Assembly: GCA_037976565.1 (NCBI GenBank)
Contig: CP137682.1
Span: forward strand, 1,428,867 to 1,492,866
Source: Mesocentrotus franciscanus
Lineage: Eukaryota > Echinodermata > Echinoidea > Camarodonta > Strongylocentrotidae
DNA: 64,000 nucleotides
Direction of reading: 5' to 3'
The notes beneath the pieces are model-generated. The model worked only from the letters and a program-made list of their open reading frames with translations. It made no database searches and was not told the DNA's origin. The stretch's first letter is position 1. Every line of letters begins with the position of its first letter. Both the position numbers and the translations under genes were made by a program. Below are positions 55,643 to 64,000 of this stretch, one piece after another.

Positions 55643-56100
55643 CTGGTGTGGTAAACGTGAAAAGATTGAGGAAGTATCAATAACATGTACAATGAATCGG
55701 TCCTTCAGGATGTAAGCCATGTAATTGGTCATAATACATCACGTGACAGGGCATTATTCTTTTATAAAAGATTATCTACCAAATGGGCTCTATATAACTC
55801 CCGTCAGTTACGAACTTTCCTCTGTTGTGATTTCTGCAAACATTTTGCAGTTTTGTAATTTATGATTCATGAGTATAGCATTGTCGTTGTTAAAAAACAT
55901 GTTAAGCGGTGTTCTCTAATTTCAGCAATGCACAATTGCAATATTCTTTTTTTTTTAAATGCCTTTGGAAAAGATCTCAACGCTCTTAGGAAAGATGAGA
56001 AGAGGAGGAAAGAAGCGAAAAAGAAGGGAGACTGCAAGAAAATGTTACTGTGTACTGAGTACAATTATCAATTATCAATTATCAATTATCAATTAATTAA

Positions 56101-56158
<58 letters not shown>

Positions 56159-57580
56159 TAATTAATTAATTATACATATATATATGTCTTCCTGAATGGA
56201 CTTATATCTCTTACAGGTTCGTAGCTTATAACTTTAAGAGATAATTACTGATACACAGATTACGGAGGTTTGGCTTCAAAAAGTGAAAACATGATTATAT
56301 TTAGAGTACTATTCTTGGAAGGGTATTCAGAGAAATTTCACGAAACATACTTCAAATAATCCTTCAAATACTTTACAATGTGAAAACCTAAGTCCTATGC
56401 CACTTACAATTTTAAAGTAATTTTATAATTGTCAGGATAACACAAAACTATTATTGTCATTTTTTTAATATCAGTTATCAGGTTTAGGAAGTTGTTATAT
56501 TCTATAGTGGATAAGTCACCGGACTATGGAATTCATTCCTTGAATGATTTGGGTGCCCTAGCGAAGCTGGGATAAAGCCAGCGTATAATAATAGTACTTT
56601 GTAGGCATTTTGAGCTTCTCCCGGGATGGATATGTGCACAATACAAATGTAGTTTCATTATTATTATTATAATTATTATTATAACTGTTATTATTATCAT
56701 TATCATCATCAACATCATCATCGTAATAGCACCAACCTCTTGGCATCTACTAGAACGGGCTAACAGGAAGAAAGAATGATCTGTAGGAAGAGAGATACCA
56801 CGCCAAGTGTAACCATCATTACGGCAGCAGAACTGAATCCTGGTGTTCCTGTCATAGATCCCATCGGGTACGTGACCCCCTACACTGTTGCCATTGGAAT
56901 TATCCTCATCATCCCAGTAGATATACGTATTCTGGTTAGTTGCGAAGCCTGAGGGATGAGCCAAATCAAAAGAAGATCAAGAAATAATAATAATGAAAAT
57001 AATTATAACAATAATATAAGACAATAGATAATAATAATGATAATAATGATAATAATGATATCAGACAAGAAGAAAAACGGCAACAACATAAAAAACAAAA
57101 ACAATAATAATGATAATGATACTATGAATAATACTAATACTTATACTATTAATAATAATAATAATACTAATGATAAACCAATTCTGTATGGCGCATTATA
57201 TCACAATACGATAAAGCGTCTCTTTGCGCTTCCAAAGAAGTTTGGATATTATCACAAAAACAATATCCTAAAATTAATACATGTGCATAAAATCTTCGAA
57301 TTACCGGATGGACATGAACCGCCTCTTCTGTAGATACAGTAGGTTCCTGGTGGCCAGTCTGCGCCGGATGGGCCAGCGAAGTCAGCAACGATCTTCATGC
57401 AGAATTCGTGTCGCATGCTGGAGCTACTCCTTGCACCAGCAAGATGGATTGGATTACTCCATTGGTTGCTTGGGCCGCTGTCCTCGGTGTCATGGTATCT
57501 GTATCCATCTTCCCAGCCGCTAGGACATCCAGCCAACGATTTAGGAATTCCGTAGCAACCGTCAGGCCAAGACGAAGCAG
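55490..57580 (-). CDS. ApeC-domain gene C, one domain, 5' end missing
   Basis: Complement of 57580-57305, 56948-56737 and 55642-55490, with GT/AG borders and phases 1 to 1, 1 to 0 and 0 to stop, as in genes A and B. The ApeC motifs are SSWPDGCYGIPKSLAGCP, RYHDTEDSGPSNQW, HEFCMK, YCIY, SCPSG, then YWDDEDNSNGN, FCCRNDG, RCQE, then QWLRWDTEDSGNAD, HPYEG and FCYYTPN-stop. The eight standard cysteines are kept, plus one extra (WPDGCYG). No frame damage is seen, so the domain could be expressed. However, the first exon enters in phase 1 and no signal-peptide exon was found upstream. Similarity to gene B ends near 58065, short of that exon. It may use a new 5' exon or be a 5'-truncated duplicate. 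Confidence 0.85.
55643..56736. repeat. Gene C intron with AT palindrome at about 56060-56185
   Basis: (ATTATCA)n, then (ATTA)n, then about 50 bases of (AT)n, then (ATTA)n again form a perfectly self-complementary block of about 90 bases. Otherwise intronic sequence, with ATT repeats at about 56655-56720. Confidence 0.8.
56737..56948 (-). CDS. Gene C exon b: ApeC repeat 2 to 3
   Basis: 212 bases, phase 1 to 0. It encodes FATNQNTYIYWDDEDNSNGN, GGHVPDGIYDR, FCCRNDG, ISLP, FFLLAR and RCQE, then donor gttggtgc. The donor is weaker (GTTGGT) than those of genes A and B. Confidence 0.84.
57305..57580 (-). CDS. Gene C exon a: ApeC repeat 1
   Basis: 276 bases, phase 1 to 1, with the same acceptor context (ccccatcctcag) as gene B exon 2. 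It ends SCPSG at a gtaattcg donor. Its 5' half is closer to domain 2 of gene B than to domain 1. Confidence 0.86.
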
Positions 57581-58025
57581 CTGAGGATGGGGTATTAGAA
57601 ACTTAGAAGTTTTTATAGATTATACGGACCTAGCTAGTGAAACCATCATTGTGATGAAAAGTGGTAGGAAAAGAGTAAAAGCATTTCCGAAAAAAGGGCA
57701 AAACAATCTTGTGGTCACTGCATCCATGGAATCTATTCAAACACTTACAGGAAAATAAAACAGCACCTGAGTGGAATTTCGCCTAATGTCGTTCCAATCT
57801 TTTAGATAGTAATGTCCGAGGTAAACCCCCAAACTCGCCTGGTGTGCTCTTTCTTGCAACCTTTATAACCTCACCTCGAATTTATTTTACATTTTATTTG
57901 TTTTATCTACGTTATGATACATGCCATTCGTAATACCATGTATGTACAAGAGAGGATGTTAAAGACCGATAATAATACTACGATCCCATCCGCCCATTTT
58001 TCTCGATAAAGCAGAGGTGTCAAAG

Positions 58026-59514
58026 TCGAGTGGTTTTCACATTTGACTGGAGACATTAATATACCTTTGCCAATTTGGAGGGGAGAAAGCTTATACACTC
58101 CTGTCAACTCTCCTGTGCTATCATCAACTGAATATACGCACGATTTTCTTTTTGTAATATTATTACTCGTTTTTAATTCTCTCTCTCTCGCTCTCCCCAC
58201 TCTCTCTCTCTCTCTCTCTCTCACTCTCTCTCTCCTCTCTCTCTCTCTTCCTCTCTCTTCTTTGACAATCACTGCTGCACATACATTTTGAATTGACAAT
58301 TAATACATGTATTAACTTTTTCGGGTCAACTCCATATATTTACTCACCGATACATTCCTTTTTAGTATTCATCACAATGGCAACCAATGTATGCCTTTAT
58401 CACTATTCATAGCTCGAAGCTAGCCGAACTAATAACCATGTGTAAGAAAATGTACTCTACATTAACCTGCAATTTTTTTCGAAATCTTTTAACGACACTA
58501 TTTGCATACGAAGCGAAAAGCTATACATGTAACTAATTTATGTACTGACTTTCGTGAACTTAAATTCCCTATATACACACCTGGGAATGCTCATACATAT
58601 TCCTCCTCTGCAGTTTGTTTGAATTGCAATGCTGTGAACTACTGTTTTCAGGTGATTCTCCTGTTTTGACCTATTTTCTAGTTGCTCTTATACAAATCGC
58701 TCTAATGGTTTTCGTGAAAAGTTACTTGTTCTGTTTAACACCAAAAAGATAAACATGTGCAGAATGGACCAAAATAGGTGTTTGTTTTGTTTAATATCGA
58801 ACAGTAACTGCAAGTTTAATTGATTAGACCAAAAGGTTCTCTAATTATGTAAACTACTTCGGAGATTTATTTTGTTAACGGAATCAAACCCGCGAAACCA
58901 ACACCTTCAAAATTAATTTTTTATCTTTTCTGAAAGCCCAACGAATACGTATTTTGACTCTTTTTTCCTGTTCGATAGATATTTGTATCTATATTTACGA
59001 TAAAATGGTCCATCGCTATTGCTTATATACATTTATTTCGTGTTCAAAGAGCGATATTCACGTAAAGCAAAATGCACTTGCGCATCTTTTATCTTTATTA
59101 GATTCAAATGTGTTATGCATGATAAACTATAAAAATTTGTTTTCTTTATTTCTTTTCATTGACCTAACGGGAGCTTCGTCAACCATCCTGTTTTCATGAT
59201 AACACAATCTATCCTGTATTTTTTAAATATTTTTCTTGATGATATCTTTAGTCATCTTATCTTTCAATTTCATGATTTTCGTCACTTCCCTTTTTAGTTT
59301 TACCCTCTTTATTCTCAAACTCAGTTTATTTTATTTTTCCGTATTATTCCTACTGTGTTGTTTCATTCATTTTATTTTGTTTAATTTTTCTCTCTCCTTT
59401 CTAGCATCTCTCACTTCTTCTCATTCACCTATAGGGACTCTGCACGCATTTCAAAACGTTTGCATACATTATCAATGTACGCGATCGTCTTTTTCGGATC
59501 GCCATGGATAGTTC
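58026..59514. other. No gene seen upstream of gene C; (CT)n tract
   Basis: A (CT)n tract lies at about 58178-58262. On the minus strand a strong donor (CG then GTGAGTAAA) is present at about 58345 but is preceded only by a short frame without a signal peptide, so it was not accepted as a gene C first exon. Confidence 0.4.
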
Positions 59515-59897
59515 ATTTACAAATATATATTTCCCTTTATACATGTTGACGAAGATGACTCTATTTTCTCTGTTGGCCTACATGATGATGATGATGACAA
59601 TGACTTGAGCCTTAACTCAAATAAAATCATAACGACTCTACAAACAATATAGCCGATCTTTTTAACAGACAGCAATCTGTATTCGAATATGATTTTGACT
59701 TTAATGATGAAATACCAAATAGTAATTCCCAGTATTTTAATGAAGAGCAGTTTGTAGGGAAATTCAATAAGAAAGAAAAAAACTTGTCCATGCTACACTA
59801 TAATATCAAAAGCTTAAACAAAAACATTGAAAATCTCCGTATGACCTTGGAAAACATCAATTTTAATGTATTAGTCATTGGTTTTCCGAAACATTGG
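59515..59897 (+). mobile_element. LINE E3, left part: N-terminal and endonuclease start
   Basis: It reads DLFNRQQSVFEYDFDFNDE, then LSMLHYNIKSLNKNIENL and INFNVLVIG, which is the N-terminal beta strand and conserved HYN-RS(L) start of the LINE apurinic-type endonuclease. The reading stops at the next expected motif (ETWL), which instead appears at 61717. The 5' border of the element is not defined. Confidence 0.7.
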
Positions 59898-61716
59898 TCA
59901 TTGGTCTTTCATTGGAAACGGAAATTTCCCTGATCAAATGAAAATTGCTAAAGTCACTCCACTGTTTAAGAAAGTTAATAAACATGAAACATGGAATTAC
60001 AGACCCATTTCCGATTTACCAATTTTGGGTAAAGTATTAGAAAAAATAGTTAATGTTCGATTGACCAGTTTTCTAGAAACTCATGACATTTTATATCACC
60101 ATCAGTACGGATTTAGAAAAAAGTATAGTACTAAATTTTCAGTAATTAATCTTATGAATATGGTATTGAAAAGTATAGACGAAGGATGTGTTACGCTTGG
60201 TGTGTTTCTTGACTTTCAAAAGGCTTTTGACACAATAAACCATAACATATTATTTAAAAAGCTATCCTATTATGGCATCCGAGGACATGCACTGAAATGG
60301 CTCGAAAGCTATCTTAGTGACAGAATGCAGTTTGTGAAATACAAAGAGTCATCATCAGAAAGTAGATATATCAAATGTGGTGTACCACAAGGTTCTGTCT
60401 TAGGACCAACTCTGTTTTAATCTATATACATGACTTGCCAACTGTGACAAACTATTTCAATTTCAGACTATTTGCAGATGATTCTAATATATTTCATACT
60501 TTTCCCAAAGGTGTAGATCAAATAGATGAGTCTGAAGTAAATGGAAATTTAAAATCAATACAGAATTGGTGCACTGCAAATAAGCTTACTATCAATGCGT
60601 CAAAAACCAATTTCATGTTCTTTAGTAGCCGTCGAAGAAAGGCCGTGCTTAGAGGGAGAATAAAAATATCTGAGGCAAAATTAAGAGAAGTGGAGGAAGC
60701 GACGTTTGTTCGCATTACCATTGACAGACATTTAACATGGAATTCACATATAAAATCTGTTAATGACTGTATACGGAGAAAGGTCGGTATCCTCTTTAAA
60801 TTACGGCACTTTGTCCCTAAACATATATTGATACTGTTGTATAAAGCTCTGATACAGCCACATATTACATATGGCATCGAGGTTTGGGGTAGTAATTATA
60901 AATCACACCTGAATTGTATATTTTATACTCAAAAGATGGCTGTACGTGCTATAACTTTCAAGCCACATCGTTCTCCTACTAATGCACTGTTTCATGACCT
61001 CAAATTGTTGAATGTTTTTAAATTGCATAAATTATCTATTTGTACTTTTGTGTTTGATTTGATAAATGAACGATTGCCTCATTCCTTAAAACATTATTGC
61101 AGTATGATACAACATGAATATTCCACAAGACAAAAAAACGGGTCGACAATTACGTCTTCCTTTATTCAAAACAGACCAAGGAAAGTTTTCTGTTTCGTTT
61201 GTTGGAAGTAATTTTTGGAATATGCTTCCTACTGATCTAAGAATTGAGAGATCAAGAACTTCTTTTCGTAAAAAAACTTACAAAATTACTCTTGGGTGAA
61301 AACCACGAATTATAACCTTGTAACTATATAAATGTATATAGCAACCAGTCTCGTCTTTTAAATTGTAATAGTATACACAAATCTTATTTATAGGATTTGG
61401 AAACACATTGTGTATTTTTCAATGAACTTAATTTCAGGCTTTAGATAACGAGAGTCAGACTCGACTAGCACATGTGCTATTTTTGACTCTATTTTACCAT
61501 CGATCAGAAACTCATTGTAAATAGTCATTTATTGTTTTACTTTTGACACTAAAATTACTTATAACTGTTTTTTATTATTTTTATAATGTACATGTATATC
61601 GCTGTAGAACATGTATTTTTATAATTCATGTCATGTATTTATGTTATATTGACATTGTCATTGTACATATATATCTTCGTTTCAATGTTTCAATAGTGGT
61701 GAATAAATAAAATTCA
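59898..61716 (+). mobile_element. LINE E2: 5'-truncated RT copy inserted into E3
   Basis: It runs from GNFPDQMKIAKVTPLFKK through YRPISDLPILGKVLEKI, GFRKKYSTKFS, VFLDFQKAFDTINHNIL, YYGIRG, CGVPQGSVLGPTLF, then in a second frame FRLFADDSNIF and YSTRQKNG, then in a third frame NFWNMLPTDLR. It ends AATAAATAAAATTC. Frameshifts at about 60417 and 61140 disable it, although the catalytic FADD is retained. Flanking AAACATTGG (59889-59897) and AAACATGG (61717-61724) are the target-site duplication. Confidence 0.85.
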
Positions 61717-64000
61717 AAACATGGTTAACCGACAACACATGTTCACTTCTATCATTACCGGGTTTTACACTCATTACGAATAACAAGCTTAGCAGAGGGG
61801 GAGGGGTTGCGGCATATATTTCTAAAAGGTACCAATTTAAGATACATACTGACATGAATATAAATTCTGCTTTAGAAAGTCTATTTATTGAAATCCTCAA
61901 TCCAGGGAAAAAGGGTATCTTAATTGGAATTATCTATCGACCCGTAGCTCCAGTAGCGTTGATTTCTTAGATGAATTTGAAACAATCTTATCCATCCCCC
62001 TTCTAATAAATAGACAATGTTTCATAATGGGAGACTGTAATATTGATCTGCTTAATCTGATCACTCAGCAACCCTTATAGATCACATATTATCAAATGTT
62101 CATCCATATCCTGAAGCTGGAATATTAATCACAGATATCACCGATCACTTCCCAATTTTTGCTAAATTTCCTGATCCTACTAAATATAAACAACTTTCAT
62201 CTCCAAAATCACGTACTCTTACCTATGACGATATTGCTCGTCTAAAGGACAGACTACGCTCTCTTGACTGGACCGATGTACTAGCAACAGAAAATTGTAA
62301 CGAATCATTAGACAAATTTATGGAGACCTTAACACTTGTCTATAATGAAATCATCCCAGAAACTACATATAACAAATCAAATTATCAACAAAATTCTAGA
62401 TCGCCGTGGATTACTAAAGTCCTTTTCAGATCCATAAATAAGAAAAATAAACTATATTTCAAATACAAGTGAGACCATACTCATCTAACACGACTTAAAT
62501 ATACAAAATACACAAATATTTTAACGAGTCTACTAAGAAGTGCTAAAAAGAAATATTATGCCTCGAAAATATATTCTAGCAAAAATGATATGAAAGGTAC
62601 CTGGTAAATTATAGATAGGTGTACTAAAAAAGAATTTACAAGAGAGGTCAATTAATACTGTTAAAGTTAGTGATAACTAATTGAGGACACTAATGTTATT
62701 GCAGGAAGCTTTAATGATTATTTCGTTAACATTGCAAAAACCTAGCTGAAAAAATACCTTATACCAATAAACATTTTCATTTTGTTTAAAATACCCAGCA
62801 GACTCTGCTGAGATAACTGGAATTGTACAAAAAATAAAACAACACAAAAGTCCTGGTTTCGACAATATAACCAATAATTTGCTAAAGCACATCTTGCCAG
62901 AAGTCATTGTTCCTCTCGTACATGTCTTATAATATATCTCTATCCTCAGGTGTACTGCCCAACCAAATGAATTCGCCAAAGTTTTCCCAATATTTAAAAA
63001 GGGTGACACCCAACAAATCAGTAATTATCGTCCTATTTCGTTACTAACAATTTTTTCTAACATCCTGGAAAAGATCATGTATAACAGAACAAGTAGTTTT
63101 CTTGATGAGTATAATATATTGTGCATGGTTCAATTCGGGTTTCGTGAACAACATAATACTTCACATGCGCTCTTGACGTTTTTGACAAAGTTATAAAAGC
63201 ACTTGACCATGATTCCCACACCATCGGTATATTCCTGGACTTCCCAGGGCCTTTGACACAGTGGATCACATTATACTTTTACATAAACTGAATTATTATA
63301 GAATCAGAGGAAAGGCCTTATGGAGTGGTTCAGGAATTACCTCACTAATAGGAAACAATTTGTAGTTATCGATAACTGTACATCCACCTTTAATAGGTGA
63401 CATAACACGCGGTGTACCACAAAGCTCCATACTAGGCCCGCTATTATTCATATTGTTTATTAATGACTTTTATCTTTCATCTAGACTATTATCCTTTATA
63501 CTTTATGCTGACGATTGAAATTAATTTTACACCAATAAGGATCCACACCAGCTCTCCGAAATTGTTATAGTTAAAACATGTAGCAATTTGGATTTCAGCA
63601 AATAAACTTTCGCTAAATCTTGATAAAAACCCATTTTTATGATATTTAGCAATAGTATCACTACACTTCCTGAACCTACAATTCTCAACACACATGCACT
63701 CATCCAGGTTACTAATACCAAATTTCTTGGTATTATAATTGATGACCGTCTGACATGGAAATTCCATGTTACTCAATTATGTAAGAAGGTATCACGTAAC
63801 ACAGGTGTCATTCATAAAATTAAACATTTCTACCCACAGCCCACCCTCCGTATAATATACTGTACTCTTGTCCTATCCATTTTGAATTATGGAATACTCG
63901 CATGTGGCCACTGTACTAAACAAAACCTCAATAAAGTCATACTACTACAAAAAAGGCTAATGAGAATTATCTGCAACAAAAGCTATCGTTCTCACACTAA
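61717..64000 (+). pseudogene. LINE E3, right part: endonuclease and RT, runs off the window
   Basis: It opens with TWLTDNTCSLLSLPGF, then SRGGGVAAYISKRY, LIGIIYRP, MGDCNIDLL and DHFPIFAKF (endonuclease). RT follows: KQHKSPGFDNITNNLL, a degraded palm with PRAFDTVDHIILLHKL, YYRIRGKAL, GVPQSSILGPLLFILFINDF and LYADD then a stop, FLGIIIDDRLTWKFHV, and ILNYGILACG at the edge. Many stops and frame changes show it is dead. Its missing 5' part is at 59515-59897. Confidence 0.88.

Noticed and set aside
58300..58400. Gene C first exon using a GTGAGT donor near 58345
   Set aside because: The only in-frame peptide is MNTKKECI, with no signal sequence and no support from gene B similarity.

Overview
This is intron-rich, AT-rich, repeat-dense animal DNA. 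It has no bacterial-style gene packing. The only strong host-gene signal is a cluster of ApeC-domain (apextrin C-terminal domain) genes. That family, the abundant CR1/Jockey-group non-LTR retrotransposons, the tRNA-derived SINEs with (ATT)n tails and the short mariner-like inverted-repeat elements fit a marine invertebrate deuterostome. An echinoderm, perhaps a sea urchin, is my best guess; amphioxus or a hemichordate is not excluded. Species is inference only.

Host genes. Three ApeC loci were resolved to exon level by combining conserved protein motifs with GT/AG splice sites and codon phase. Locus A (+) has ApeC exons at 6011-6298, 6881-7092 and 11246-11467, with a possible upstream exon at 799-981. 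Locus B (-) appears complete in six exons from 24106 down to 18737. It encodes a predicted 441-residue secreted protein: a signal peptide followed by two tandem ApeC domains. Its fourth exon carries the end of domain 1 fused to the start of domain 2. Locus C (-) has three exons between 57580 and 55490, one ApeC domain and no visible 5' exon. B and C are paralogues inside a segmental duplication (about 16.1-24.0 kb versus 50.5-58.1 kb). C loses its similarity to B inside a SINE remnant, just short of the place where B's signal-peptide exon would lie. All four ApeC domains keep the same eight cysteines and show an internal three-fold repeat with one acidic D-[TD]-E-[DG] motif per repeat. Two further partial genes are suggested by single exons: a first exon on + at 24540-24640, head-to-head with gene B, and a last exon on - at 41348-41418.

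Mobile DNA. Reverse-transcriptase (RT) remnants occur at about 3.5-4.8, 7.7-8.3, 9.9-10.5, 31.0-31.6, 48.5-49.0 and 59.5-64.0 kb. An L1/Tx1-type tail lies at 31.7-32.7 kb, a Ty3/Gypsy pol remnant at 49.8-50.5 kb, and one 5'-truncated LINE with an undamaged 653-codon RT frame at 44.0-46.2 kb. At the right end one LINE has been inserted into the endonuclease region of another, with an 8-9 bp target duplication. Inverted-repeat elements lie at 2.9, 13.4, 25.0, 26.5, 41.1 and 50.7-52.3 kb. The last is 1.6 kb and is mostly filled by a minisatellite. A 1.3-1.6 kb unit is tandemly repeated three times at 36.9-40.5 kb, with an inverted copy at 32.7-33.5 kb.

Function. From the family, the ApeC proteins are expected to be extracellular proteins that bind bacterial cell wall, so the window reads as part of an expanding innate-recognition gene cluster reshaped by duplication, conversion and transposons. 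All exon models are by eye and need transcript support.
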